From the NCBI RefSeq assembly GCF_900090305.1, contig NZ_LT607751.1:4774001-4838000 (forward strand): a stretch of 64,000 nt of DNA, read 5' to 3'. Position 1 is the stretch's first letter. Each line of letters opens with the position of its first letter. Position numbers and translations under genes: made by a program. The DNA comes from Micromonospora siamensis (lineage in GTDB: Bacteria; Actinomycetota; Actinomycetes; Mycobacteriales; Micromonosporaceae). The notes under the pieces are model-generated. The model was given only the letters and a program-made list of their open reading frames with translations, did not search any database and had not been told where the DNA came from. Shown here in pieces: positions 34,468 to 44,713 of this stretch.

Positions 34468-34516
34468 CTCTTCCTTGGTCTGTCTGTTCCGTGAGGACGA
34501 GGTCTGGGCCGGGTGC

Positions 34517-34541
34517 GGCGGGCCGGGATCCCCGGCCCGCC
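34517..34541 (-). terminator. Hairpin between sufB and sufD
   Basis: Perfect stem with 11-bp arms GGCGGGCCGGG and CCCGGCCCGCC and an ATC loop (34517-34541) in the sufB-sufD gap. As an intra-operon element it may reduce read-through into sufD or stabilise the sufB mRNA end. Confidence 0.45.
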
Positions 34542-34558
34542 ACGCGGGAACGGCGGCG

Positions 34559-35989
34559 TCAGCCGACCGCGCCCTCCATCTGCAGCTCGATCAGGCGGTT
34601 GAGCTCCAGGGCGTATTCCATGGGGAGCTCCTTGGCGATCGGCTCGATGAAGCCACGCACGATCATCGCCATCGCCTCGTCCTCGCTCAGGCCCCGGCTC
34701 ATCAGGTAGAAGAGCTGGTCGTCGCTGATCTTGGAGACGGTCGCCTCGTGCCCCATCGACACGTCGTCCTCACGGATGTCGACGTAGGGGTAGGTGTCCG
34801 AGCGGGAGATGGTGTCGACCAGCAGCGCGTCGCACTTGACCGTGCTGCGGCTGTGGTGCGAGCCCTCCAGCACCTGCACCAGGCCACGGTAGGACGTGCG
34901 GCCGCCGCCCCGGGCGATCGACTTGCTGACGATCGTCGAGGAGGTGTGCGGCGCGGCGTGCACCATCTTGGCGCCGGCGTCCTGGTGCTGGCCCTCGCCC
35001 GCCATGGCCACCGAGAGCACCTCGCCCTTGGCGTGCTCACCGGTCATGTAGACCGCCGGGTACTTCATGGTGACCTTGGAACCGATGTTGCCGTCGACCC
35101 ACTCCATGGTCGCGCCCTCGTGGCAGACGGCGCGCTTGGTGACCAGGTTGTAGACGTTGTTCGACCAGTTCTGGATGGTCGTGTAGCGGCAACGGGCGTT
35201 CTTCTTGACCACGATCTCCACCACCGCGCTGTGCAGCGAGTCGGAGGAGTAGAGCGGCGCGGTGCAGCCCTCGACGTAGTGCACGTACGCGCCCTCGTCG
35301 ACGATGATCAGCGTCCGCTCGAACTGGCCCATGTTCTCGGTGTTGATCCGGAAGTACGCCTGGAGCGGGATCTCCACGTGCACGCCCTTCGGCACGTAGA
35401 TGAACGAGCCACCGGACCACACGGAGGTGTTCAGCGCGGCGAACTTGTTGTCGCCGACCGGGATCACCGTGCCGAAGTACTCCTTGAAGATGTCCTCGTG
35501 CTCCTTGAGGGCGGTGTCGGTGTCGAGGAAGACGACGCCCTGCTCCTCGAGGTCCTCACGGATCTTGTGGTAGACGACCTCGGACTCGTACTGCGCCGCG
35601 ACACCGGCGACCAGCCGCTGCTTCTCCGCCTCGGGGATGCCCAGCCGGTCGTAGGTGTTCTTGATGTCCTCCGGCAGGTCCTCCCAGCTGGTGGCCTGCT
35701 TCTCGGTGGACCGCACGAAGTACTTGATGTTGTCGAAGTCGATCCCGGTGAGGTCGGCGCCCCAGGCCGGCATCGGCTTGCGACCGAACAGCCGCAGGCC
35801 CTTCAGGCGCAGGTCGAGCATCCAGGCCGGCTCGTTCTTCTTCGCCGAGATGTCCCGCACCACCGCCTCGCTGAGGCCGCGCTGGGCGACCGCCCCGGCG
35901 ACGTCGGGGTCGGACCAGCCGTACTCGTAGCGACCGAGGGCGGCGAGCTGCTCCTCCTGGGTCAGGGGCTGGACGATCTGCTCGGTCAT
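34559..35989 (-). CDS. sufB: SufB Fe-S scaffold subunit
   Basis: 476-aa SufB, the main scaffold of SufBC2D. Recognised by [37 protein letters not shown], the core [20 protein letters not shown] with the conserved Cys, and the ending [20 protein letters not shown]. Normal length, so no intein (unlike M. tuberculosis SufB). ATG at 35989 overlaps the sufR stop by 4 bp. Confidence 0.96.
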   Translation of the reverse strand: MTEQIVQPLTQEEQLAALGRYEYGWSDPDVAGAVAQRGLSEAVVRDISAKKNEPAWMLDLRLKGLRLFGRKPMPAWGADLTGIDFDNIKYFVRSTEKQATSWEDLPEDIKNTYDRLGIPEAEKQRLVAGVAAQYESEVVYHKIREDLEEQGVVFLDTDTALKEHEDIFKEYFGTVIPVGDNKFAALNTSVWSGGSFIYVPKGVHVEIPLQAYFRINTENMGQFERTLIIVDEGAYVHYVEGCTAPLYSSDSLHSAVVEIVVKKNARCRYTTIQNWSNNVYNLVTKRAVCHEGATMEWVDGNIGSKVTMKYPAVYMTGEHAKGEVLSVAMAGEGQHQDAGAKMVHAAPHTSSTIVSKSIARGGGRTSYRGLVQVLEGSHHSRSTVKCDALLVDTISRSDTYPYVDIREDDVSMGHEATVSKISDDQLFYLMSRGLSEDEAMAMIVRGFIEPIAKELPMEYALELNRLIELQMEGAVG

Positions 35990-36744
35990 CTATCTGTCCT
36001 CACAGTGGTGACGGTGTTACCGGACTGGGCACGCGGCTGGGCCGGGATGTGCGTGGTGCACACCCCGTCGCCGTGCGCGATGGTGGCCAGGCGCTGCACG
36101 TGGGTGCCGACCAGACGGGAGATGACCGCCGTCTCGGCCTCGCACAGCTGGGGGAACTCGGCGGCCACGTGCGCCACCGGGCAGTGGTGCTGGCAGAGCT
36201 GGCCGCCGGAGGCGATCGTGGACGCGTTGGCAGCGTAGCCCTCGCTGGTGAGGGCACCGGCGAGTGCCTCCGCCCGGGCCATCGGCGAGTCGTCCGCGTC
36301 CTCCATGGCGGCCCGGCAGCGGGCCTCCAGGGCGGCGACCTGCTCGGCGGCGAACTTCTCCACCGCCTGCGGCCCCCCGGTGCGGGCGATCCACCGCAGC
36401 GCGGCGGTGGCCATGTTGTCGTAGTGGTGGGTGCCGCAGCGGACCCGCGCGGCGTCGGTCAGCAGGAAGACCTTGGCCGGTCGGCCGCGCCCGCGGCTGC
36501 CCCGCACGGTCTGCTCCCGGGCCAGCACGTCGCCGTCGGCGAGCATCGCGTCGAGGTGCCGGCGGATGGCCGCCGGGCTGAGCCCCAGCGCCGAGCCGAG
36601 CTGGGCGGCGGTGGTCGCCCCCTGCTCCAGCAGCAGCTGGGTCACCCGATCGCGGGTGGAGAGGTCGGCAGCCGCCGCGCCGGCGCCACCGGTGACCGGA
36701 TCGGTCACCGGCTGCTGCTCGGAGAGCGCCGCCGCGTTTTTCAC
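35986..36744 (-). CDS. sufR: SufR-type Fe-S regulator of the SUF operon
   Basis: 252-aa DeoR/ArsR-like winged-helix repressor. The DNA-binding domain is [20 protein letters not shown] with [15 protein letters not shown]. The C-terminal Cys cluster [13 protein letters not shown]...FPQLCEAE is the cluster-binding region of SufR proteins, so it likely senses Fe-S status and represses its own operon. GTG at 36744 is chosen as a leaderless start: a TAACGT -10 box ends 7 nt upstream. An in-frame TTG at 36780 would add 12 residues. Divergent from ctaA. Confidence 0.9.
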   Translation of the reverse strand: MKNAAALSEQQPVTDPVTGGAGAAAADLSTRDRVTQLLLEQGATTAAQLGSALGLSPAAIRRHLDAMLADGDVLAREQTVRGSRGRGRPAKVFLLTDAARVRCGTHHYDNMATAALRWIARTGGPQAVEKFAAEQVAALEARCRAAMEDADDSPMARAEALAGALTSEGYAANASTIASGGQLCQHHCPVAHVAAEFPQLCEAETAVISRLVGTHVQRLATIAHGDGVCTTHIPAQPRAQSGNTVTTVRTDR

Positions 36745-36863
36745 AACGCCAACGTTACGTAATTCGCGGAAGGGCCGCAAACCGGGGTCCCGGTGATCCC
36801 GACCACCGGGTCGGCGGAGTCACCCGATCGGGATCAACTACGGTGCGTAGGATTCGCTGCGTG
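36742..36863. promoter_or_regulatory. Divergent sufR/ctaA promoter region
   Basis: About 115 bp separate the two start codons. On the minus strand TAACGT lies 7 nt before the sufR GTG, within the palindromic run ATTACGTAA, which could be part of a SufR operator. On the plus strand TAGGAT (36848-36853) lies 7 nt before the ctaA GTG (36861). Both transcripts therefore look leaderless. No clear -35 box was found on either side. Confidence 0.5.
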
Positions 36864-37805
36864 AAGCGATCCGTCCGGTTCCCGGTCCCCGCCACCATGC
36901 TGCGCCGCCTGGCACTCGCCTCGATCATCGCCAACGTCGCGATCGTGGTCACCGGCGGGGCCGTCCGGCTCACCGCGTCCGGCCTGGGCTGCCCGACGTG
37001 GCCCCGGTGTACCGACGCGTCGTACGTCACCACCGCCGAGATGGGCGTGCACGGGGTGATCGAGTTCGGCAACCGCCTGCTCACCTTCGCCGTCGGGCTG
37101 ATCGCCCTGGCCACCGTGCTGGCCGTGCTGGCCCAGCCACGGCGGCGCAAGGGCCTGCTCGGGCTGGCCCTCGCGGTATTCCTCGGCATCCCGGCGCAGG
37201 CGGTGATCGGCGGAATCACCGTGCTGACCAACCTCAACCCCTGGGTGGTCGGGCTGCACTTCCTCGCCTCGATGGTGGTCATCGCCGCCGCGTACGCGCT
37301 GTGGAAGCGCTCCGGCGAGCCGGACGGGCCGACGGTGGCCGTGGTGCCGGCGCCGCTGCGCGCCCTGGCCCTGCTCACCACGGTGGTCAGTGCGGCGGTG
37401 CTGGTCGTCGGGACCTGGGTGACCGGCAGCGGCCCGCACGCCGGCGACCAGGGCGCCGCCCGCAACGGGCTGGCTCCGGAGGCGATCTCACAGGTCCACG
37501 CGGACGGGGTGTTCCTGCTGATCGGCCTCTCGGTGGCGCTGGTCTTCGCCTTCCGCGCGGTGGGCGCGGCCGGTGCCGCCCGCGCGGCGCTGGTGCTGGT
37601 CGCGGTGGAGCTCGGCCAGGGCGTGATCGGGTTCGTGCAGTACTTCACCCACCTGCCCGCGGTCCTGGTCGGGGCGCACATGCTCGGCTCGTGCCTGGTG
37701 CTGCTGGCGACCCTGTCGGTCCTGTGGGCCACCCGGGAACGGCGTCCCGCGCCGGTCGAGGCGCAGGCCGCGCCGGCCGCCGAGCCGGTCACCGCCGCCG
37801 TCTGA
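36861..37805 (+). CDS. ctaA: CtaA/COX15 heme A synthase
   Basis: 314-aa membrane protein converting heme O to heme A for cytochrome aa3 oxidase. Seven or eight TM helices with conserved heme-ligand histidines (VHGVIEFGNRL, VVGLHFLASM, ISQVHADGVF, LVGAHMLGS). The extracytoplasmic Cys pair GLGCPTWPRC is typical of CtaA. GTG at 36861 follows a TAGGAT hexamer by 7 nt (leaderless); a GTG six codons upstream is less likely. The partner ctaB lies at 41334. Confidence 0.93.
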   Translation: MKRSVRFPVPATMLRRLALASIIANVAIVVTGGAVRLTASGLGCPTWPRCTDASYVTTAEMGVHGVIEFGNRLLTFAVGLIALATVLAVLAQPRRRKGLLGLALAVFLGIPAQAVIGGITVLTNLNPWVVGLHFLASMVVIAAAYALWKRSGEPDGPTVAVVPAPLRALALLTTVVSAAVLVVGTWVTGSGPHAGDQGAARNGLAPEAISQVHADGVFLLIGLSVALVFAFRAVGAAGAARAALVLVAVELGQGVIGFVQYFTHLPAVLVGAHMLGSCLVLLATLSVLWATRERRPAPVEAQAAPAAEPVTAAV

Positions 37806-37872
37806 GCGCGGCGTTATCCCCCGCGACCGGCGGGAACCCGGCGGAGGCAGCCGTCCGCCGAGGGGAGCGCCC

Positions 37873-39558
37873 GTGTCGAGCAGGGGTTTGTCCACCGCCG
37901 TCCCGCAACGCCTCACCCCTGTCGCCGGGGCCCCGTTGTGGTGCGACGCGCGGGATCACGGCCTCAAGGGCGACGGCGTCACCAACGACCAGCCGGCGCT
38001 GTCGGCGCTGGTCGACCGGCTCGGCGACGGGTACGCGGCGGACGGCCGGGCCCGGGTGATCTGGTGCCCACCGGGCATCTACTCGATCCGTGACGCGGGC
38101 ACGGTGTGGCGCAGCGGCGTGTCGCTGATCGGCGCCGGCCCGGCCGCCACCCGGTTCCTGCTCAGCAACGAGGGCAACCGGGCCGAACCGGTGCCGCTGG
38201 CCTACTGGACCGTCGTGCAGCACGGCGCCGGTCGGGAACGGCACATCGCCGACTGCACCTTCGCCGACTTCGAGATCGACGGCTCCGGGGTGGGCCAGGT
38301 CGAGTACTGCTACCTCGCCAAGGGGCTCGGCATCCAGTACATGGTCCGGGGCGTGTTCCGGAACCTCTACATCCACCACACCGGCGCCAGCGGCCTGGGC
38401 TGCGACTTCCTCCAGGACAGCCTGATCCACGGCGTGGTGGCCGTCGGCTGCGGGCGGCTGGACAACGGCGAGCAGATGGGCGGCGCCGGGATCGGCATCG
38501 GCGTGGGCGGCTGGGGCGAGGTGGAACGGCTCACCATCGCCAACTGCACCACCGTCGGCAACGGCACCAACGGGATCTTCCTGGAGCTCCAGAAGCCCTG
38601 GTGGACCCCGCCGCGCGGCTACCGCATCGTGGGCTGCCACAGCCAGGACAACCGGTTCGGCATCTCCGACTGGGGCACCGACGGGCTGATCGTCTCGGCC
38701 TGCACGTTGACCGACAACCTGGAGGCCGGCTTCGACGTCTCGGCCAACGGCACCGCCGGGGTGGCCGGGCGCGGCGGGCTGCTGACCGACTGCGTCGTCG
38801 ACCGGAACGTCGGCGACGGGATCAGCATGGGCGACTCCCCCGGGCCGTACACCATCCGGGGGAACCGGATCAGCCGTAACGGCGGCCACGGCTACCACGA
38901 ACACACCCTGGGCGTACGGCCCGGGCACGGGTTCGGCGGCGCCGCCGCGGACGTGGTGCTCGACGGCAACGAGATCTGGGAGAACGGCCTGGACGGCATC
39001 CGCGTCGACCGGCCGATGACCGACGCCACGATCGTCAACAACCGGATCCGCAACAACGGCCGCCGCTGCGCCCCGGCCGCCGGCGGCGCCGGGGAGTCGG
39101 TGCGCTACGGCCACCGCGGGATGGTGGACAGCAGCGCCACCTGGACCCGGGACGGACACCGCGGCAAGGTCGTCCAGGTCGGCTCACGGGCGGCCGTGAT
39201 CGCCGGCAACACCGACAGCGAGCTGAACCTCGCCCCGGTACGGCCGGACGCCTCCACCGGCTGGAACGAGGACACCCCGCCACCCGGTGCCCGCTACGAC
39301 CTCCCGGCGCCGCCGTCGGTACGGGCCGGGATCGTCGTCGCCGCCGCCTTCGACTCCGCCACGGTGCGGGGCAACCGGATCTGGGACCACCGGGACGACC
39401 AGACCCAGACCTACGGGCTGTGGGTCACCGAGCGGGGCAGCTGCCTGTCCTGCCGGGTGGAGGACAACGACTTCGTGGGCAACGCCGAGGGCGCCGTCCG
39501 GTTGGACACCCCGCCGGTGGGCGGGCACTGGCAGCGCAACCACCAGGAGGACGGCTGA
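37873..39558 (+). CDS. Right-handed parallel beta-helix protein (pectate-lyase-like fold)
   Basis: 561-aa beta-helix protein. It opens with the pectate-lyase-superfamily segment CDARDHGLKGDGVTNDQPAL and GTYS-like PPGIYSI, then shows repeated short strands with N/D turns (NRISRNGGHGYH, NEIWENGLDGIRV, NRIRNNGR, NRIWDHRDD), about ten coils. No signal peptide is visible, so export is doubtful unless by another route. Polysaccharide lyase or hydrolase activity is possible, but catalytic residues could not be assigned. GTG at 37873 has a GAGGGGAG site. Confidence 0.82.
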   Translation: MSSRGLSTAVPQRLTPVAGAPLWCDARDHGLKGDGVTNDQPALSALVDRLGDGYAADGRARVIWCPPGIYSIRDAGTVWRSGVSLIGAGPAATRFLLSNEGNRAEPVPLAYWTVVQHGAGRERHIADCTFADFEIDGSGVGQVEYCYLAKGLGIQYMVRGVFRNLYIHHTGASGLGCDFLQDSLIHGVVAVGCGRLDNGEQMGGAGIGIGVGGWGEVERLTIANCTTVGNGTNGIFLELQKPWWTPPRGYRIVGCHSQDNRFGISDWGTDGLIVSACTLTDNLEAGFDVSANGTAGVAGRGGLLTDCVVDRNVGDGISMGDSPGPYTIRGNRISRNGGHGYHEHTLGVRPGHGFGGAAADVVLDGNEIWENGLDGIRVDRPMTDATIVNNRIRNNGRRCAPAAGGAGESVRYGHRGMVDSSATWTRDGHRGKVVQVGSRAAVIAGNTDSELNLAPVRPDASTGWNEDTPPPGARYDLPAPPSVRAGIVVAAAFDSATVRGNRIWDHRDDQTQTYGLWVTERGSCLSCRVEDNDFVGNAEGAVRLDTPPVGGHWQRNHQEDG

Positions 39559-39565
39559 GTCCGGG

Positions 39566-40492
39566 TCAGCCGCGCGTGGCCCGCAGCCGGTCGACGATGG
39601 CCTCGGCGAGCCGGTCGGGGGCACCGTCGGCGTACCCGATGAACAGGCTCGGCTCGGTCAGCTCCAGCTCCACCAGGAGGGGCGTGCCGTCCGCGCCGGG
39701 AATCAGGTCGACCCGGGCGTAGAGCAGCCGTTCCCGGCCGCCCGGCACCGCCGCGAGGACCCGCCCGGCCACGGCCAGCTGCTCCGGCGTCGCGGCCCGC
39801 GGGCTGATCTCCTCGGCCTTGTAGAGCCCCTCGACGCCGAGGTCCGGGCCGTCCAGCATCGGGCCCTTGCGGATGGCGTGGCTGAAGGCCAGCCCACCCG
39901 GCCCGGCGAGGAAGAGCAGCGCGGTCTCCCCGGCCGTGTCCACCGCGTCGAGGTACGGCTGGACCATGGTGACCCGGCCGGCGGCCGAGAGTCGCCGCAC
40001 GTGCGCGGCGGCCAGCTCCCGGTGCCCCGGATCGGCCAGGTCGTATCGGCCGGTGTCCTGGCTGCCGGCGCTGACCGCGGGCTTGATCACGTACTCGCCG
40101 CGGTCGGCGGGGAGCTGCCAGCTCTGCCCCGGCGTCACCCAGGACGTCGGTACGACCGGCGCCCCGGCCGCCGACAGCTCGCCCAGGTAGCGCTTGTCGG
40201 TGTTCCAGCGCACCACGTCGGCCGGGTTGACCAGGGTCGGCACGGTGGCCGCCCAGGCGACGAACTCGTCGCGGCGCAGCGCGTAGTCCCACGGGGAGCG
40301 GAGCACGACCAGGTCGTAGCCGGCCCAGTCCACGCCCGGGTCGTCCCAGACGGCCGGCTCGGCGGCGACGCCCCGATCGGCCAGCGGGCCGAGCACCAGG
40401 CGGTCGTCCGGGTCGAGGTCGGCCAGGTCGGTGCAGGTGACGAGAGCGACCCGGGGTTCCCCCCGGGTCGACTGGTGGTGGTGGTCGGTCAA
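39566..40492 (-). CDS. ATP-grasp family ligase
   Basis: 308-aa ATP-grasp enzyme. Visible: N-terminal preATP-grasp domain with LRSPWDYALRRDEFVAWA, ATP-binding GEYVIKPAVSAGSQDTGRY, and metal/ATP residues in LLYARVDLIPGADGTPLLVELELTEPSLF (RxD and ExExxEP). It resembles RimK/glutathione-synthase-like or cycloserine-ligase-like enzymes joining a carboxylate to an amine, substrate unknown. The start is TTG at 40492, 7 nt after the stop of the 110-aa gene upstream, suggesting coupled translation. The N-terminus has a small His run (DHHHQ). Confidence 0.82.
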   Translation of the reverse strand: MTDHHHQSTRGEPRVALVTCTDLADLDPDDRLVLGPLADRGVAAEPAVWDDPGVDWAGYDLVVLRSPWDYALRRDEFVAWAATVPTLVNPADVVRWNTDKRYLGELSAAGAPVVPTSWVTPGQSWQLPADRGEYVIKPAVSAGSQDTGRYDLADPGHRELAAAHVRRLSAAGRVTMVQPYLDAVDTAGETALLFLAGPGGLAFSHAIRKGPMLDGPDLGVEGLYKAEEISPRAATPEQLAVAGRVLAAVPGGRERLLYARVDLIPGADGTPLLVELELTEPSLFIGYADGAPDRLAEAIVDRLRATRG

Positions 40493-40499
40493 TTTATGT

Positions 40500-40832
40500 T
40501 CAACGGGCCATCGTGCGCCGGGCCATCGACCGCCAGAGGTCGTTGCTCGGACGCATCTGGTCCATGAGTTCCCGCTCCCAGGCGTTCTCGACGGTCACCC
40601 CTGCCTTGGCGCACGCCTGCCGCGCGACGACCGTGTCGTCCGCGAACTGGTCGGCCCACGTGCCGTCCTCACCCACGAGGACGATCCGCGCGCCACGCTT
40701 GCCGACGTACTCGATGACCGCCTTGGCGCCACCGTGGCCGGCGGCGAACGACTTGATGCCCGAGACCAGGCCGTTGGGGGCCTGCTCAGCGGTCTGCTCA
40801 GCCGTCAGCGTCGAATCGGAACCATCTGCCAT
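40500..40832 (-). CDS. Conserved hypothetical protein, 110 aa
   Basis: 110-aa protein not matched to a known family. The first 20 residues are acidic and flexible; then FAAGHGGAKAVIEYVGKRGARIVLVGEDGTWADQFADD looks like an alpha/beta unit, followed by a helix with VARQACAKAGVTVENAWERELM and a basic end. Codon use is normal for the genome. It stands directly before the ATP-grasp gene (7 bp), so the two probably act together. ATG at 40832. Confidence 0.7.
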   Translation of the reverse strand: MADGSDSTLTAEQTAEQAPNGLVSGIKSFAAGHGGAKAVIEYVGKRGARIVLVGEDGTWADQFADDTVVARQACAKAGVTVENAWERELMDQMRPSNDLWRSMARRTMAR

Positions 40833-41333
40833 GACGCGAAGCCTAAGCAGAGCGAGGGTGACGGGTGGGAGAACCGTGAACTATTTGTGATGCCAATTAC
40901 CTACAGGTTTAAGGAAGACCACAGGTGATTGGCCCGGACTTGTCGGATAAAGCCGGACGAAACCGGTGGCGCGCTTCGCCCCCATGTGTCCAGGTTATAA
41001 CGACGGAGCGTGAGCGAAAAATAATTCCTGATTCACATTGACATCGGGCGCGGCGGTACGGCTCCGACCGACAGTGAGCGCGGGACGCGGCAGGTCGGGG
41101 CGAACGACGCCGGAAGCGGCCCACAATGCGGCACCTCGGGGTCACGGCTGCCCGAGTCGGCCCGCCATTCGGCAACGAGGGCCGTCGTCGCACGGCCGAG
41201 GGACCTTGACGACTGAGTCGCTACAGACTTGAGAGCGTCAACGACTCGTCCGGCGTGAGTCGTTGACGCTCTCAGATCTGTAGGCGCTACGCGCACCTCT
41301 GCGCCCGAACCTCGGGGCGGCGGCCGTCCCGGA
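40833..41333. other. AT-richer gene-free region with long hairpin
   Basis: About 500 bp without a supported gene. The stretch 40870-41045 is clearly richer in A and T than the rest (AACTATTTGTGATGCCAATT, AAAAATAATTCCTGATTCAC), as expected for regulatory DNA; TTGACA occurs at about 41038 without a matching -10 box. The right part holds the hairpin 41221-41283. Frames of 60-95 codons here lack ribosome sites and protein-like composition. Confidence 0.5.
41221..41283. repeat. Long hairpin with 27-bp arms
   Basis: Inverted repeat 41221-41247 and 41257-41283 with two mismatches and a 9-nt loop; the inner 18 bp (TGAGAGCGTCAACGACTC and its complement) are perfect. It lies 50 bp beyond the stop of ctaB on the minus strand and may end that transcript, or be a dispersed palindromic element. 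Confidence 0.85.
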
Positions 41334-42293
41334 TCAGATCAGGGCGTCGAGCGCGACGGCCGCGAAGAGGATCGTCAGGTACGTCGTCGACCAGTGGAAC
41401 AGCCGCATCGGCTTCTCCGGCTCTCCCCGGCGTACCCGGCGGCAGAGCCGGTGCGCCTCGAGCAGGAAGATCGCCCCCACCACCAGGGTCGGCACTCCGT
41501 AGATCGCGCTCATCCCGAGCGGCCAGAGCGCCAGCGAGGTGGCCACGGTCAGCCAGGCGAAGATCAGGATCTCGGCGTTGACCCGCCGGGCGGAGGCCAC
41601 CACCGGCAGCATCGGGATGCCGGCGCGGGCGTAGTCGGCCTTGTACTTCATCGCCAGCGGATAGAAGTGCGGCATCTGCCAGAAGAAGACGACGCCGAAG
41701 AGCACCCACGCCTGCGGCGCCAGCGATCCGGTCACCGCCGCCCAGCCGATCAGCACCGGCGCCGCGCCGCAGGCGCCGCCCCAGAACGTGTTGGCGGTGG
41801 TGGTCCGCTTGAGCCAGAGGGTGTAGACGACGTCGTAGTAGACGATCGCCGCCAGGGTGAGCGCGGTGGCCAGCAGGTTGGTGAACACCAGCATCAGCAC
41901 GACCGACACCGCCGCGAGCACCAGGCCGAAGACCAGCGCGTTGCGCGGCGACACGGTGTGCGCCGGCAGCGGCCGACGCTTGGTGCGCCGCATCAGCTGG
42001 TCGATGTCCCGGTCGATGTAGCAGTTGATGACGCTGGCGGCGCCGGCGGCGAGCGAGCCGCCGACCAGCACCACGGCCATCAGCCACAGCGAGGGCAGGC
42101 CCCCCTCGGCGAGCATCATCGCCGGCACCGTGGTGACCAGCAGCAGCTCGACGATCCGGGGCTTGGTCAGCGCCACGTACGCCGCGATCACGGCGCGGAC
42201 GTCCCGCCGGCCGACCGAGGCCCCCTCGGGCACCGTGCGCACCGGCGGCTGCCCGGCAGAACTGCTGACGGGGCGCTCGGTGATCATGCTCAC
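41334..42293 (-). CDS. ctaB: CtaB protoheme IX farnesyltransferase (heme O synthase)
   Basis: 319-aa UbiA-family prenyltransferase making heme O, the substrate of CtaA. Nine TM helices can be drawn. The prenyl-diphosphate motifs are [20 protein letters not shown] and [19 protein letters not shown] at 42293 is preferred because AGGTGG lies 6 nt upstream; the ATG two codons later (42287) is the alternative. Divergent from tkt, the usual actinobacterial arrangement. Confidence 0.94.
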   Translation of the reverse strand: MSMITERPVSSSAGQPPVRTVPEGASVGRRDVRAVIAAYVALTKPRIVELLLVTTVPAMMLAEGGLPSLWLMAVVLVGGSLAAGAASVINCYIDRDIDQLMRRTKRRPLPAHTVSPRNALVFGLVLAAVSVVLMLVFTNLLATALTLAAIVYYDVVYTLWLKRTTTANTFWGGACGAAPVLIGWAAVTGSLAPQAWVLFGVVFFWQMPHFYPLAMKYKADYARAGIPMLPVVASARRVNAEILIFAWLTVATSLALWPLGMSAIYGVPTLVVGAIFLLEAHRLCRRVRRGEPEKPMRLFHWSTTYLTILFAAVALDALI

Positions 42294-42558
42294 GGATTGC
42301 CACCTTCCGGCATCGGCAGGGGAGATCGGGTCGGCGGGGGCCCGCTGCGCGGTCCACACACCGCCACACAGACTACGCGCCGTCGTTTTGGCTGCCCGGG
42401 CGACCCGAGAACGGTGCGGGCCGTCACAATCCGGTTGAACGCTTGACCACCACGGTACGTAGCTGAAGGGCGTCCCCCGATCCCCGGGCGCACGTTTAGG
42501 GACGCTCGATAGGGTCATCAGTGAGGGTTCCGCCCATCTGCCGAGGAGCACAACCATC

Positions 42559-44697
42559 GTGGCTGCCAACCGACGAGAGCACTCCGCTCTGAACTGGTCC
42601 GACCTCGACCGCCGAGCCGTGGACACCGTACGCGTACTGGCCATGGATGCCGTGGAGAAATCCGGCAACGGCCACCCCGGCACGGCGATGAGCCTGGCGC
42701 CGGCGGCGTACCTGCTGTTCAACCGGGTGATGCGGCACAACCCGGCCGACCCCAACTGGCCCGGCCGGGACCGGTTCGTGCTCTCCGCCGGCCACTCCAG
42801 CCTGACCCTCTACATCCAGCTCTTCCTCTCCGGTTATCCGCTGGCCCTGGACGACCTGAAGTCGCTGCGCCAGTGGGGCTCGCTCACCCCGGGTCACCCC
42901 GAGCACGGGCACACCCCCGGCGTCGAGACCACCACCGGCCCGCTCGGCCAGGGTCTGGGCAACGCGGTCGGGATGGCGATGGCGGCCCGCCGCGAGCGCG
43001 GCCTGTTCGACCCGGAGGCCGAGCCGGGCGCGTCGGTCTTCGACCACGACATCTGGTGCATCGCCTCCGACGGCGACATCGAGGAGGGCATCAGCCACGA
43101 GGCCAGCTCGCTCGCCGCCCACCAGCAGCTGGGCAACCTCTGCCTGATCTACGACGACAACGAGATCTCGATCGAGGACGACACCCGGATCGCCAAGAGC
43201 GAGGACGTAGCGGCCCGCTACGAGGCGTACGGCTGGCACGTGCAGACCGTCGACTGGCGCACCGGCGACGCCGACCAGGGCGACTACCACGAGGACGTCG
43301 AGGCGCTCTACCAGGCGCTGCTGGCCGCCAAGGCGGAGACGGACCGCCCGTCCTTCATCGCGCTGCGCACCATCATCGGCTGGCCCGCGCCGAACAAGAA
43401 GAACACCGGCAAGATCCACGGCTCGGCGCTCGGCGCCGACGAGGTGGCCGCCACCAAGCAGATCCTCGGTTTCGACCCGCAGAAGACCTTCGAGATCGAC
43501 GAGGAGGTCCTCAAGCACGCCCGCCAGGTGTTGAACCGTGGTGAGGCCGCCGAGCGGGAGTGGACCACCGCCTTCGACGCGTGGGCCGGCGCGAACGCCG
43601 AGCGCAAGGCGCTCTACGACCGGATGGCCACCCGTACCCTGCCGCAGGGCTGGACCGACGCGCTGCCGACCTTCCCCGCCGACGCCAAGGGCGTGGCCAC
43701 CCGGGCCGCCTCCGGCAAGGTGCTGGAGGCGCTCGCGCCGGTGCTGCCGGAGCTGTGGGGCGGCTCGGCCGACCTGGCCGAGAGCAACAACACCACCATG
43801 AAGGGCGAGCCGTCGTTCATCCCGGCGGGCCACGCCACCAAGGACTTCCCGGGCAACGAGTACGGCCGCACGCTGCACTTCGGCATCCGTGAGCACGCCA
43901 TGGGCGCGATCATGAACGGCATCGCCCTGCACGGCGGCACCCGCGTGTACGGCGGCACCTTCCTGGTGTTCAGCGACTACATGCGCCCCTCGGTGCGGCT
44001 CGCCGCGCTGATGAAGCTGCCGGTGACGTACGTCTGGACGCACGACTCGATCGGCCTGGGCGAGGACGGCCCGACCCACCAGCCGGTGGAGCACCTGACC
44101 GCGCTGCGGGCCATCCCGGGCCTGGACGTGGTCCGCCCGGCCGACGCCAACGAGACCGCCTGGGCGTGGCGGCAGGCGCTGGAGCACACCGACCGGCCGA
44201 CCGCGCTGGCGCTGAGCCGGCAGCCGCTGCCGACGATCGACCGGGACGAGTTCGCCGGCGCCGAGGGCACCGCCAAGGGCGGCTACGTGCTGGCCGAGGC
44301 GTCCAACGGCAAGCCGCAGGTGATCATCGTGGGCACCGGCTCCGAGGTGCAGCTCTGCCTGACCGCCCGGGAGCGGCTGGAGGCCGACGGCACCCCGACC
44401 CGGGTGGTCTCGATGCCCTGCCAGGAGTGGTTCTTCGAGCAGGACGAGGCGTACCGGGAGTCGGTGCTGCCGCGCGGGGTAAAGGCACGGGTGAGCGTGG
44501 AGGCGGGCATCGCCATGTCGTGGCGGGGCATCGTCGGCGACTCCGGGGAGAGCGTCAGCCTGGAGCACTACGGCGCCAGCGCCCCGCACACCGTGCTCTT
44601 CGAGCAGTTCGGGTTCACCCCCGACCGGATCGTGGCCGCCGCGCACGCGGCGCTGACCCGGGTGGGCGACATCACCGGTTTCACGACCGGCAACTGA
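42559..44697 (+). CDS. tkt: Transketolase
   Basis: 712-aa thiamine-diphosphate enzyme of the non-oxidative pentose phosphate pathway. It shows [20 protein letters not shown], the ThDP motif region [20 protein letters not shown] with [16 protein letters not shown], the conserved [19 protein letters not shown], and [19 protein letters not shown]. Full family length. GTG at 42559 has a GAGGAGC site. A TAGGGT hexamer at 42510-42515 is a possible -10 box. First gene of tkt-tal-pgi-zwf-opcA-pgl. Confidence 0.97.
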   Translation: MAANRREHSALNWSDLDRRAVDTVRVLAMDAVEKSGNGHPGTAMSLAPAAYLLFNRVMRHNPADPNWPGRDRFVLSAGHSSLTLYIQLFLSGYPLALDDLKSLRQWGSLTPGHPEHGHTPGVETTTGPLGQGLGNAVGMAMAARRERGLFDPEAEPGASVFDHDIWCIASDGDIEEGISHEASSLAAHQQLGNLCLIYDDNEISIEDDTRIAKSEDVAARYEAYGWHVQTVDWRTGDADQGDYHEDVEALYQALLAAKAETDRPSFIALRTIIGWPAPNKKNTGKIHGSALGADEVAATKQILGFDPQKTFEIDEEVLKHARQVLNRGEAAEREWTTAFDAWAGANAERKALYDRMATRTLPQGWTDALPTFPADAKGVATRAASGKVLEALAPVLPELWGGSADLAESNNTTMKGEPSFIPAGHATKDFPGNEYGRTLHFGIREHAMGAIMNGIALHGGTRVYGGTFLVFSDYMRPSVRLAALMKLPVTYVWTHDSIGLGEDGPTHQPVEHLTALRAIPGLDVVRPADANETAWAWRQALEHTDRPTALALSRQPLPTIDRDEFAGAEGTAKGGYVLAEASNGKPQVIIVGTGSEVQLCLTARERLEADGTPTRVVSMPCQEWFFEQDEAYRESVLPRGVKARVSVEAGIAMSWRGIVGDSGESVSLEHYGASAPHTVLFEQFGFTPDRIVAAAHAALTRVGDITGFTTGN

Positions 44698-44713
44698 GGG
44701 GAGCGTGGACGGC

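Noticed and set aside
34559..35989. Search for an intein in SufB
   Set aside because: Length and motifs are those of an uninterrupted SufB.
40909..41296. Frames of 60-95 codons in the AT-richer gap
   Set aside because: They overlap each other on both strands, cross the hairpin and have no start signals.
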